64,000 bases of DNA from an uncultured Lachnospiraceae bacterium (GTDB lineage: Bacteria; Bacillota; Clostridia; Lachnospirales; Lachnospiraceae): contig CAJUBP010000020.1 of assembly GCA_910584585.1 (NCBI GenBank), positions 1 through 64,000 on the forward strand, given 5' to 3'. A model generated the notes under the pieces. The model saw nothing but the letters and a program-made list of their open reading frames with translations. It made no database searches and was not told the DNA's origin. Positions 8,940-17,303 of the stretch are shown here, one piece after another (the first letter of the stretch is position 1; each line of letters begins with the position of its first letter). The translations under genes were made by a program, and so were the position numbers.

Positions 8940-10127
8940 ATGAAGCCACTTTGTTCACTGAAAGTACTGGATCTTACAGACGGCAATCCCTATACCGGCA
9001 GCATGTTTGCGGATTACGGCGCTGATGTGCTTAAGATTGAGAATCCTCACGGCGGCGATTCCATCCGCCGGCGCGGAGCCAAAGACGGGGAAGAGGGAAT
9101 CTATCAGGCCTTTTATAACAGGGGAAAGAAGAGCATGACTCTTGATATCTCAAAAAGCGCCGGAGGCGAAGTGCTCAAACGCCTGGTTCCTCATTTTGAC
9201 ATGCTGGTGGTCAACAAGCCGGAAGATGAGATGAAGAAGCTGGGGCTGGGATACGAGGATTTGAAGGCAGTGAATTCCAAATTGATCTACGGCGTGCTGA
9301 CGCCTTACGGAGAATCGGGCCCTTGGAAAGATATGCCGGATTATGATTTGCTGATTAATTCCAGATCCGGACTGCAGGAAAAGACAGGTTTTCCGGAGCG
9401 TCCCACCAAGTTCGGATTTCCGCTGGCTTACATCTACAGCAGCTGGCATTTAAGCGCAGGCATGCTTGCGGCCTATCTGAAATCCCAGGAAACCGGGGAA
9501 GGAATGAAAGTGTCTGTCAGCGTATGGCATACCATGGTGTCTTTGGACGATACCTTTGTGGAAGGGCTGCTGGGGATGAATACGCTGCCCAAGCGGATTG
9601 GAAACGGGTTCCCCACCACCAACCCCACAGATACGTTCCGGTGCAAGGACGGCTGGTTCTCCCTGAGTATCGGAAGCGATGTACAGTGGATTAATTTTGC
9701 CAAATGCGCGGGAAATGACGTGTGGGCGGAAGATCCCCGTTACGCCCATGACCCGGCAAGGTCTATGGAGAATTATTTCGGTGATTTGGATCAGCAGCTG
9801 CGGGATTATTTCGCAACCATCACCATTGAAGAAGCGGATATGATCTGCCGGGAAGCAATGGTGCCGGGAGGCCCCTGCAATACTTTTAAGGAACTGGCAG
9901 CAGACGCCCAGGTGGCGGACCGGAAGATGCTGGTTCACGTTCAGGACCCGAAAGTTGGAGATACCCTGCAGATTGGCCGGGCAGCCAAGTTTATCGGCGG
10001 ATCCGAGGATGGGGACGACGCCATTGCCCCGGCTCCTGTATTAGGCGCAGACACAGAGAATTATCTGAAAGAGCTTGGAATCACCGGAGAAAAAATGGAG
10101 CATATGCGTGCAGAGGGAATTATTTGA
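8940..10127 (+). CDS. Class III CoA-transferase homologue lacking the catalytic Asp
   Basis: This is a CaiB/BaiF (family III) CoA-transferase-fold protein, 395 residues. Visible are the N-terminal GADVLKIENPHGGDSIR, LTPYGESGPW and the C-terminal ADTENYLKELG. Aligned with the next gene, the position of the invariant catalytic aspartate (D173 there) is tyrosine here, near Y164 in KFGFPLAYIYSSW. Family III enzymes need this Asp to form the aspartyl-CoA anhydride, so this copy is probably not catalytic alone. A paired inactive and active subunit is known in benzylsuccinate CoA-transferase (BbsE/BbsF), which makes a heteromer with the adjacent gene plausible. It is first in the plus-strand operon. 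Confidence 0.88.
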   Translation: MKPLCSLKVLDLTDGNPYTGSMFADYGADVLKIENPHGGDSIRRRGAKDGEEGIYQAFYNRGKKSMTLDISKSAGGEVLKRLVPHFDMLVVNKPEDEMKKLGLGYEDLKAVNSKLIYGVLTPYGESGPWKDMPDYDLLINSRSGLQEKTGFPERPTKFGFPLAYIYSSWHLSAGMLAAYLKSQETGEGMKVSVSVWHTMVSLDDTFVEGLLGMNTLPKRIGNGFPTTNPTDTFRCKDGWFSLSIGSDVQWINFAKCAGNDVWAEDPRYAHDPARSMENYFGDLDQQLRDYFATITIEEADMICREAMVPGGPCNTFKELAADAQVADRKMLVHVQDPKVGDTLQIGRAAKFIGGSEDGDDAIAPAPVLGADTENYLKELGITGEKMEHMRAEGII

Positions 10128-10146
10128 ATGGAAAGGAGATAGAAAA

Positions 10147-11352
10147 ATGGCCAAATGGGAATCAAAAGGCGTATTTAAAGGCATGAAAGTGCTGGACTTT
10201 ACCATTGCCTTAGCAGGCGTGTATACGGCCTGGCAGTTTGCGGATTTGGGCGCGGAAGTCTGGAAAGTGGAGCGTTACAATGCCGGCGACCAGGCCAGAA
10301 CCTGGGACCCCTTTGTGAACGGGATGAGCACTTTGTACTGTGCGTATAACAAGAATAAACAGAGCATTGAACTGGATCTGTCCTCCCAGGAAGGAAAGGA
10401 CGTGATATACCGGATGGTGAAGGAAGCGGATGTGGTTCTTGAGAATTTCAAGAGCGGCTCCATTGATCGTCTGGGACTTGGATATGATAAGCTGAAAGAA
10501 ATCAATCCCAAGATTGTATTTATGTCCTTAAGCGGATTCGGGGCAAGCGGCCCTCTGATGAAATATCCCTGTTATGACGCTATTGCGGCGGCAAGGGGCG
10601 GATTTGCGGCCAGCAACGGAGAGCCGGAGGGCGCGCCCATGAAAGCGGGGAACGCCAACTGCGACACCCTCACCGGAATTTACGGCTTTAACGCCGTGCT
10701 GATGGCGTTGATTGAAGCCCGCAGAACTGGAAAAGGATGCAGAATTGACGTGGGCATGTCGGACGTTGTGATGGTATCCTGCGCAGAAACCTTAATGGAT
10801 TACGGCAAATATGGAGAGGCCCAGTCCAGATTCGGCAACCACGACAGATTTACGGCTCCTTACGGCATCTTTGAAGCAAGGGACGGCTGGGTATCCATTA
10901 TTGCGGATACCGAGGAACGGTGGAAGAGCATGCAGAAGGTATTGGGGCTTGCGGAAGATCCCAGGTTTGCGGACAACGCGGGCAGGATTGCCAATAAAGA
11001 AGCATTGATAGAGCAGATAGAAGCCGTGACTGTTACCATGTTCCGCAGAGAAATCGAAGAAAAGCTGCTGGCGGCAGATGTTCCTGCGTCAGAAATGCTT
11101 CCCTTTATCGAAGCTTATACTTCGGATCATGCCAACCAGACAGAGGCGACCTCCTTTGCGTGGCAGGATAAAATTGGAACGATCAGGTTTTACAATAATC
11201 CTATCCGCTTTAATGACGAAGTTTGTCCCATTCACAGAGGTTCTCCTCTGCTTGGACAGGATACCAGAGATATTCTGGCGTCTGTGGGCTACACCGAAGC
11301 GGAGATTCAGAAGCTGATTGACGATGAAGTGGCAGGAGAGCATATGTTTTAA
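10147..11352 (+). CDS. Class III CoA-transferase (CaiB/BaiF family), catalytic
   Basis: This family III CoA-transferase, about 401 residues, moves CoA between acyl groups in the cytoplasm. Motifs include KVLDFTIALAGVYTAWQFADLGAEVWKVE (quoted here in two overlapping parts: KVLDFTIALAGVYTAW and FADLGAEVWKVE), VLENFKSG, SLSGFGASGP, and the GNANCDTLTGIYG block with the catalytic Asp near 173. I chose ATG 10147, preceded by AAAGGAGATAG, over an upstream in-frame start inside the previous gene. It lies 19 bp after the Asp-less homologue, so the two are probably made together. Its likely job is to charge the incoming acid with CoA from a product acyl-CoA. Confidence 0.92.
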   Translation: MAKWESKGVFKGMKVLDFTIALAGVYTAWQFADLGAEVWKVERYNAGDQARTWDPFVNGMSTLYCAYNKNKQSIELDLSSQEGKDVIYRMVKEADVVLENFKSGSIDRLGLGYDKLKEINPKIVFMSLSGFGASGPLMKYPCYDAIAAARGGFAASNGEPEGAPMKAGNANCDTLTGIYGFNAVLMALIEARRTGKGCRIDVGMSDVVMVSCAETLMDYGKYGEAQSRFGNHDRFTAPYGIFEARDGWVSIIADTEERWKSMQKVLGLAEDPRFADNAGRIANKEALIEQIEAVTVTMFRREIEEKLLAADVPASEMLPFIEAYTSDHANQTEATSFAWQDKIGTIRFYNNPIRFNDEVCPIHRGSPLLGQDTRDILASVGYTEAEIQKLIDDEVAGEHMF

Positions 11353-11506
11353 GACGCCTGGCATAAGGAACTGTAGAAAATAAGTGACACATATTGACTT
11401 GTCTATTTCTCCGATTGCACAGGCCAAAAAGCCTCAGCGTAAGCAGGCAGAAATAGAATTCCCAATTCCGGCAGGTTCGGGATGGGACGCAATGAGGAGG
11501 GCGGTT

Positions 11507-12127
11507 ATGCAGACAGAACAGTTTGTATTGGGGATGTTTGAGACAAATTGCTATCTTGTGACGGGAAAGGAACCGGGAGCGTGCATTCTCATAGACCCGG
11601 CAGATGACGCAGGAAAACTGATTTCCTATATGGAGCAGAAGCGTCTTGTGCCAAAGGCCGTGCTTCTGACCCATGGCCATTACGACCATTTTCTGGCAGT
11701 GCCGGGCCTGCAGAAACGCTGGCCCAGTCTTCCGGTGTACTGCCATCCGCTGGACTGCCCCAAGGAATTGGAAGAACACGATATGGGGATGGTATTTCCA
11801 ACGGTAACAGCTTTCGCGAATGTCAGAAGTCTGGAAGAAGGGCAGGAATTAAATCTGGCCGGACTGACATTTCATGTGCTCCACACGCCAGGCCATACCC
11901 CAGGATCGGTAACCTTTCAGGCAGAAAACATTCTCTTTACCGGAGACACTTTATTCTGCGGCAGCATCGGCCGGACTGATTTTGCAGGCGGGAACATGAA
12001 GCAGATGAAAGAGTCCCTTAGACGTTTGGCAGCCATTCCAGGAGATTATCTGGTCTATCCAGGCCACGAAGGACTCACAAAACTGGATAAGGAGAGAAAG
12101 ACAAATCCGTATCTGGCATATTTATAA
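11507..12127 (+). CDS. MBL-fold metallo-hydrolase (glyoxalase II-like)
   Basis: This metallo-beta-lactamase-fold hydrolase is 206 residues, with the metal-binding THGHYDHFLAV motif, HTPGHTPGSVTF, FTGDTLFCGSIGRTDF and a final PGHEG. Glyoxalase II-like members hydrolyse thioesters, so an acyl-CoA or other thioester is a reasonable substrate class in this operon, but that is inference. ATG 11507 has GAGGAGG six bases upstream. An in-frame ORF extends back to 11384 but has no ribosome site. The 155-bp gap before it shows no clear terminator. Confidence 0.85.
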   Translation: MQTEQFVLGMFETNCYLVTGKEPGACILIDPADDAGKLISYMEQKRLVPKAVLLTHGHYDHFLAVPGLQKRWPSLPVYCHPLDCPKELEEHDMGMVFPTVTAFANVRSLEEGQELNLAGLTFHVLHTPGHTPGSVTFQAENILFTGDTLFCGSIGRTDFAGGNMKQMKESLRRLAAIPGDYLVYPGHEGLTKLDKERKTNPYLAYL

Positions 12128-12128
12128 A

Positions 12129-12145
12129 TTTCGATACACAGGAAA
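12129..12145. repeat. Short dispersed repeat TTTCGATACACAGGAAA
   Basis: This 17-mer is identical to the start of the 210-bp repeat at 3071 (and to 21304, lacking the first T). A one-base variant lies at 51848. It sits in the 33-bp gap just before the ribosome site of the hydratase gene. It may be a solo end of the larger element or a shared processing or regulatory site. Confidence 0.6.
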
Positions 12146-12160
12146 TACAGGAGGTTAAAA

Positions 12161-12934
12161 ATGGAAAACAAAAAAGTATTAACAGAGTTAAAAGAAGGCG
12201 TACTGATTGTAACAATCAACCGCAACGAGCGCAGAAACGCCATTGACCCGGAAACTTCCGCTATGATGGAAGAAGTATTGAACAATGCGGAAAAAGATCC
12301 GGATGTAGGCTGCATTATCATCACCGGAGCAGGCGAGAAGAGCTTCTGCGCAGGGGAAGATTTAAGCGCTTATGATGAGAACGGCGGATGCCAGACCATT
12401 ATGGAGCACGGCTTTGCAGGAATTACCGAACGTGTCAGCGCAAAACCCATTATCTGCGCAGCAAACGGCACTGCAGTGGCAGGAGGATTGGAAATCGCGG
12501 TATCCTGTGACTTGATTGTAGCGGCAGACCATGCCCGGTTCGGACTTTCCGAGGTGAAGGTAGGGCTTTTGGCAACCAGCGGCGGCTTAATCCGTCTTCC
12601 CAAACTGATTCCCCAGAAAATCGCTGCTGAAATGTGCTTAACCGGCAAGCTAATCTCCGCGCAGCGGGCTTATGAGGTGGGATTGGTAAATTACGTAGTT
12701 CCCGCTGATCAGGTAATGGAAAAAGCCATGGAACTGGCTCAGACTATCGCCAAAAACGCGCCGATTTCCCTGCGTCTCACCAAAGAGATATTCCACATTG
12801 CGCCTCAGGTATCCCAGGAAGACGCGCAGCGTTTCTGCAACCGCTGCTGGGATTATATTGAGAAAACAGAAGACGCTACCGAAGGCCCCAGAGCATTCTT
12901 AGAGAAACGTCAGCCCAACTGGCAGGGAAAATAA
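12161..12934 (+). CDS. Enoyl-CoA hydratase/isomerase family, CaiD-like
   Basis: This crotonase-fold protein, 257 residues, probably hydrates or dehydrates an acyl-CoA. The oxyanion-hole segment CAGEDLSAY and the GTAVAGGLEIAVSCDL block are present. Both candidate acid/base glutamates are retained: one in GGLEIA, one in LSEVKVGLLATSGG. The pattern is like CaiD (carnityl-CoA dehydratase) rather than a beta-oxidation hydratase. GGAGG lies before the ATG. In the pathway it would create the double bond that the neighbouring dehydrogenase-type enzymes reduce, or act in the reverse sense. Confidence 0.9.
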   Translation: MENKKVLTELKEGVLIVTINRNERRNAIDPETSAMMEEVLNNAEKDPDVGCIIITGAGEKSFCAGEDLSAYDENGGCQTIMEHGFAGITERVSAKPIICAANGTAVAGGLEIAVSCDLIVAADHARFGLSEVKVGLLATSGGLIRLPKLIPQKIAAEMCLTGKLISAQRAYEVGLVNYVVPADQVMEKAMELAQTIAKNAPISLRLTKEIFHIAPQVSQEDAQRFCNRCWDYIEKTEDATEGPRAFLEKRQPNWQGK

Positions 12935-13038
12935 TGTTACGTTCCGCCAGACCGGCTGGAAATCAGAGATAGAAGAGAGATAAAAACAGACAAAAGCAAC
13001 ACGTTCAAGCAAATAATAAATGATAAGGAGGAATTTTT

Positions 13039-14175
13039 ATGGATTTCAGAATCACAGAGGAACAGGAATTGATGGTACAGGCAATTGAGGAAGCTTTGAC
13101 ACGGGAGAATTTGGAGAGTTATTTCCAGGACTGCGACAAGAATCATGAACACCCGGAGAAATTCTGGGATATTTTGAAAGAATTAGGCTGCTTTAGCATG
13201 TTCCTGCCGGAAGAAGCAGGCGGAGACGGAGAAGGGGCTGTCACCATGTTTTTGGTAATGGAAGCTCTGGGAAGATGCGGCGCTCCGGTATACCTGTTCT
13301 GGGATCATGTAAAAGCAGACGCCCTTTTGGAGAACGGAACTAAAGAGCAGATTGACAAATTTATGCCTCTGTTCTTTGAAGGACATCCGGCTTACTCCCA
13401 GGGATTTTCCGAGCCCACTGCAGGTACGGATTTATCCAGTGACACGATTTTGACCACATATACCAGGAAAAACGGCAAAGTGTACATCAACGGACATAAA
13501 CACTTTATTTCCGGCGCCCAGGGAAGCGATTACTGCCTGACTTTGGCGAAAAACAGCGAGAATCCGGAGCAGCTTACCCTCTGGTTTGTGCCCACCAATG
13601 TGCCGGAATGCAAGAAAGAGCCAATGGAGACCATGGGCCTTCATATGGAAAATGTAAACGACATCTGGTTCGACAATGTGGAAATTGAAGAAAAAGATAT
13701 GTTCAGCACCGAAGGAAACGGGCTGCTTGCTACATCCAAAGGCTTTGACTATGAGCGCCTCATTGACGCGTTCAACGCTTACGGCCAGGCACTCTGCGCA
13801 TTTGAGGACGCGTGCCGTTACGCTAACCAGAGAGTGGCGTTCGGAAAAGAAATCGGAAAACTGCAGTTGATCCAGAATCACATTATGGAAATGGCTATGC
13901 GTATTTACTCCATGCGGGATATGCTTCTGCACTTTGCGTGGAACAAAGACAACAATATGTTAAAGCGCGAAGAGGCTTCCATTGCAAAACAGTACTGCTC
14001 TGAGGCTGCAAATGAGGTTGTTGACCATGCAATGCAGGTAATGGCAGGAATCGGATTCTGCGGAAGCCGTGTCAGCCGTATTTACCGTGACCTGAGAATC
14101 ACGCGTATTTCCGGCGGCACCGGTGAAATTCAGACCGTTATCGCAAGCAAACAGATTCTTAGAAAATATAAGTAA
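13039..14175 (+). CDS. Acyl-CoA dehydrogenase family, CaiA-like reductase
   Basis: This flavoenzyme, 378 residues, closely follows crotonobetainyl-CoA reductase CaiA: MDFRITEEQEL, SEPTAGTDLSSD, TTYTRKNGKVYINGHKHFI, FDYERLIDAFNAYGQALCAFEDA (in pieces) and YRDLRITRISGGTGEIQ. As in CaiA, the usual catalytic glutamate of the IYEGT motif is absent (ISGGT), so it differs from ordinary beta-oxidation dehydrogenases. It probably reduces an enoyl-CoA with electrons from an ETF pair. AAGGAGG precedes the ATG. The 104 bp before it show nothing obvious. Confidence 0.9.
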   Translation: MDFRITEEQELMVQAIEEALTRENLESYFQDCDKNHEHPEKFWDILKELGCFSMFLPEEAGGDGEGAVTMFLVMEALGRCGAPVYLFWDHVKADALLENGTKEQIDKFMPLFFEGHPAYSQGFSEPTAGTDLSSDTILTTYTRKNGKVYINGHKHFISGAQGSDYCLTLAKNSENPEQLTLWFVPTNVPECKKEPMETMGLHMENVNDIWFDNVEIEEKDMFSTEGNGLLATSKGFDYERLIDAFNAYGQALCAFEDACRYANQRVAFGKEIGKLQLIQNHIMEMAMRIYSMRDMLLHFAWNKDNNMLKREEASIAKQYCSEAANEVVDHAMQVMAGIGFCGSRVSRIYRDLRITRISGGTGEIQTVIASKQILRKYK

Positions 14176-14270
14176 AAAGAAACCGGATATGATACAGGCA
14201 GGGCAGAAAAGAATTCTCCAATTTTCTGCCTGTGCCTGCAAAGAACTGAAACGAAAGGATGGAAGCTATT

Positions 14271-15413
14271 ATGGAATTTAAATTAAATGATGAGCAGGAG
14301 TTGCTGCGGGACACAATCCGCGAATTTACAGAAAATGAAATTGCGCCCATTGCGGCAGAGCTGGATGAGCAGGAACGTTTTCCGGAAGAATTGATCCCCA
14401 TGCTGGCAGATATCGGCGTAATGGGAATTCCGATTCCCGAGGAATACGGCGGAGTTGGAATGGGCAACTTAGATTATGTACTGGCAGTGGAAGAGATTTC
14501 GAAAGCCTGCGCCAGCACCGGCGTTACTGTTTCCGCCCATACTTCCCTGTGCTGCTGGCCGATTCTGGCATTCGGAACTGAAGAGCAGAAACAGAAATAT
14601 CTGCCGGATCTGGCAACGGGACAGAAATTGGGCGCGTTCGGCCTGACAGAGCCCAACGCCGGCACAGACGCGGCAATGCAGGCTTCCACAGCTGAGGATA
14701 AGGGAGATCACTACCTGCTCAACGGAAGCAAAATCTTCATTACCAACGGTTCTTACGCTGATGTTTATGTAGTTTTCGCAATGACAGATAAGAGCGCAGG
14801 CAATAAAGGAATCAGCGCGTTTATTCTGGAGAAAGGCATGGAAGGATTCACATTTGGAAGCAAAGAGCGCAAAATGGGTATCCGCGGCTCCGCTACCTAT
14901 GAACTGGTATTTGACAATGTGAAGGTGCCGAAAGAAAATCTGCTGGGAGAAGTGGGAAAAGGATTTAAGATTGCAATGGCAACCTTAGACGGCGGAAGAA
15001 TCGGAATTGCCGCTCAGGCTCTCGGAATTGCCCAGGGCGCCCTGGACGCTGCGTCAGCCTATGTGAAAGAGCGTATTCAGTTCGGCCGTCCCATCTCCGC
15101 GTTCCAGAATACACAGTTCACCCTTGCGGATATGAGAACTCGGGTGGAGGCAGCCCGTCTCCTGGTTTACCGTGCGGCTGCCAAGAAAGATGAAGGCGGA
15201 AAATATTCCGCAGAGGCTGCTATGGCAAAGCTGTTTGCTTCCGAAACGGCAAGAGACGTTACCTGCAAGGCAGTTCAGCTCTTCGGCGGATACGGCTATA
15301 CCAGGGAATATCCGGTAGAGCGTATGATGCGCGACGCTAAGATTACAGAGATTTATGAAGGCACCAGCGAGGTGCAGAGAATGGTAATCGCTGCGGATAT
15401 GGGAATCAGATAA
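14271..15413 (+). CDS. Acyl-CoA dehydrogenase, butyryl-CoA dehydrogenase-like
   Basis: This canonical short-chain acyl-CoA dehydrogenase is about 380 residues. FAD and substrate motifs are GLTEPNAGTDAAMQ, YLLNGSKIFITNG, and the C-terminal RDAKITEIYEGTSEVQRMVIA, which carries the catalytic glutamate. It resembles clostridial Bcd. I chose ATG 14271 because the spacing from AAAGGA suits it and the family begins MEF.L; an in-frame ATG at 14259 sits too close to the ribosome site. Together with an EtfAB pair it would reduce an enoyl-CoA, possibly coupled to ferredoxin reduction. Two different dehydrogenases in one island match the two ETF pairs. Confidence 0.92.
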   Translation: MEFKLNDEQELLRDTIREFTENEIAPIAAELDEQERFPEELIPMLADIGVMGIPIPEEYGGVGMGNLDYVLAVEEISKACASTGVTVSAHTSLCCWPILAFGTEEQKQKYLPDLATGQKLGAFGLTEPNAGTDAAMQASTAEDKGDHYLLNGSKIFITNGSYADVYVVFAMTDKSAGNKGISAFILEKGMEGFTFGSKERKMGIRGSATYELVFDNVKVPKENLLGEVGKGFKIAMATLDGGRIGIAAQALGIAQGALDAASAYVKERIQFGRPISAFQNTQFTLADMRTRVEAARLLVYRAAAKKDEGGKYSAEAAMAKLFASETARDVTCKAVQLFGGYGYTREYPVERMMRDAKITEIYEGTSEVQRMVIAADMGIR

Positions 15414-15433
15414 ACAACCGAAGGAGGAAAGCT

Positions 15434-15541
15434 ATGGGTGAAATTATTTTTTCTATCTGTATTGGGGGCTTTCTGGTAGTGTCAGGAATTGCCATGAACC
15501 TGATTCTTAAGAATGAAGAAAAGAAAAATAATATTAATTAA
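15434..15541 (+). CDS. 35-residue membrane peptide, probable symporter accessory protein
   Basis: This short ORF (MGEIIFSICIGGFLVVSG, then IAMNLILKNEEKKNNIN) has an ideal AAGGAGGAAAG ribosome site five bases upstream. It lies 20 bp after the dehydrogenase gene and just before the sodium symporter gene. It is one membrane helix followed by a charged, lysine-rich tail. Tiny single-helix partners are known beside SSS and NSS family transporters (MetS-type small subunits, symporter small accessory proteins). Size, topology and position fit such a subunit. It is too short for normal gene callers. Confidence 0.75.
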   Translation: MGEIIFSICIGGFLVVSGIAMNLILKNEEKKNNIN

Positions 15542-15633
15542 CGTGGCTTCCTGAAACTTATCGCTGTCAGGCGCAGATGATTGTCAGTCGTCTGTGCCCG
15601 GCGGCAGGAAGGACCCCAAGCGGAGGTGAGGAT

Positions 15634-17247
15634 GTGAACATATTTTTAATTGGAGTAATTGTCAGCATTATCGTATATCTGGTGGTGGGGCTGTATGCCG
15701 GCCGGCAGGTGAAGGATGTGAATGATTACTATGTCAGCGGCCGGAATGCGCCGACGCTTCTGATATCGGGAACGCTGTTTGCTTCCATGCTGTCAGTCAA
15801 TGGGTTTATGGGTGATCAGGGCTGGTGTTATACTGGAAATATTACGTCTCTGGTATTTTTAAATTCTCTCTGTGCCTGCGGATATGTCTTCGGCCCTCTG
15901 GTATTTGGACGGTATTTGAGACGATCGGAGTGCACCACCATGCCGGAATATTTCGGCACCCGCTACAAAGACCCGAAAATCCGCCGCGTGGCTGCCGTTA
16001 TTACGATTGTGTCGCTGACAGCTTATCTGTTGGCGTGTATTACAGGGGTAGGCATCTTAATGCAGGAGCTGACCGGTTTTTCCTATGAGGTCTGCCTGCT
16101 GCTGGCCTGGGGATGCTTTACTGCGTTTACCTTTTATTCCGGGTCAAAAGGAGTGGTTCTCACTGATACCATTATGTTTCTGGTATTTCTGTTTGCGGCA
16201 ATTCTCTCAGGTCCTGTGATTTTCAGAGCCCAGGGAGGGCTTTCGGAGCTTCTTGCAAATCTGATGAATAATCCGGCGCTGCCGGAAGGTCTTTTGGATT
16301 TTCATGGAAATATTGCTGGAACCGGAGCCCAGGATGTATTTGGGGCAATGATGTATGCCATTACCATGGGGATTATCTGGTTTATTACCGTGGCAGTGTC
16401 TCCCTGGCAGGCGGGCCGGAACCTGATGGCCAAAAGCGAGCATGTGACCTTCCGTTCTGGAGTGGTTGCCGCCATCTGCACTGTGATTTTTCTGATGTAC
16501 TTAAACCTGCAGTCTGTGGCTGTGCTGAACTTAAACGGAGCATTGGAAGATCCCCAGAGAGTTCTGATCTGGGCGTCCTTTGAGGTGCTTCCCAAATTGC
16601 TGGGAACGCTGCTGCTGGCAGGGATTATGGCGGCTGGATTATCCAGCGCTTCCACCTTTTTATCCGTCATCGGATTCTCCGTGACTTCTGACATTATTAA
16701 GAAAGATTTTAAAGATGAGGCGGCGCAGCTTCGGTTCAGCCGTATCGTAATGCTTGTAGTTGGGGTGCTTGCATTGGTACTGGCTTATATGGGACTGGGC
16801 GGAATCCGGGTGATTTCATGGTTTGCCTCCACAATTATTGCTGCAAGCTGGGTGGTTCCCGGGGTAGGAAGCATTTTGAGCAAAAAGCTTTCTGCCACAG
16901 GCGCGCGGTATTCCATGATTGCTGGATTTTTGGGATTTATGGTTACCAAATGTCTGGCGGGCTTTGGGATACAGCCCTTTGCGTCACTGTTTGTGAATTT
17001 CCTGGATCCATTTTTTATCGGTCTGTATCTCAGTCTGATATTTGCGGTAATCGGAAGCAAGCTTCATCCGGTGGGAAAGGAAGAGGCGGAGTACCGCAAA
17101 GAGCTCTTAGTGCTGCCGGAATCGGAAAAGTCGGCGGCAGAGTACAAGCGTGACCGGATGTATGGATATTTACTGATAGCAGTGGGAATCGGGACTACTT
17201 GTTTCCTGCTGTTTGGATGGGCGCTGCCCTATAACGGTTTGCTGTAA
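15634..17247 (+). CDS. Sodium:solute symporter (SSS family)
   Basis: This multi-pass membrane transporter of the SSS (LeuT-fold) family is about 537 residues. Visible are GLYAGRQVKDVNDYYVSGRNAP, TMPEYFGTRYKDPKIRR, SPWQAGRNLMAKSEH and GIMAAGLSSASTFLS, the last being the family sodium-site region. GTG 15634 has GGAGGTGAG upstream; the ORF extends to 15577 without support. It probably imports the acid used by the island, in place of the CaiT-type carrier found in cai clusters. The last 15 codons are partly duplicated directly after the stop. Confidence 0.88.
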   Translation: MNIFLIGVIVSIIVYLVVGLYAGRQVKDVNDYYVSGRNAPTLLISGTLFASMLSVNGFMGDQGWCYTGNITSLVFLNSLCACGYVFGPLVFGRYLRRSECTTMPEYFGTRYKDPKIRRVAAVITIVSLTAYLLACITGVGILMQELTGFSYEVCLLLAWGCFTAFTFYSGSKGVVLTDTIMFLVFLFAAILSGPVIFRAQGGLSELLANLMNNPALPEGLLDFHGNIAGTGAQDVFGAMMYAITMGIIWFITVAVSPWQAGRNLMAKSEHVTFRSGVVAAICTVIFLMYLNLQSVAVLNLNGALEDPQRVLIWASFEVLPKLLGTLLLAGIMAAGLSSASTFLSVIGFSVTSDIIKKDFKDEAAQLRFSRIVMLVVGVLALVLAYMGLGGIRVISWFASTIIAASWVVPGVGSILSKKLSATGARYSMIAGFLGFMVTKCLAGFGIQPFASLFVNFLDPFFIGLYLSLIFAVIGSKLHPVGKEEAEYRKELLVLPESEKSAAEYKRDRMYGYLLIAVGIGTTCFLLFGWALPYNGLL

Positions 17248-17302
17248 AGTGTGATATGTTTCCTGCTGTTTGGATGGGCATTGCCCGATAATGGGATACT
17301 GT
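17200..17302. repeat. 57-bp imperfect tandem duplication at symporter end
   Basis: The segment starting TGTTTCCTGCTGTTTGGATG at 17200 (coding CFLLFGW) recurs at 17257 with period 57. The second copy lies between the symporter stop and the next start codon and supplies the ATACTGTGATG around the YitT start. It has diverged at several bases, so the duplication is not recent. Confidence 0.8.
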
Positions 17303-17303
17303 G

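Noticed and set aside
11384..11506. N-terminal extension of the MBL-fold hydrolase ORF
   Set aside because: There is no ribosome site at the upstream start, the sequence is unlike the family, and GAGGAGG before ATG 11507 is decisive.
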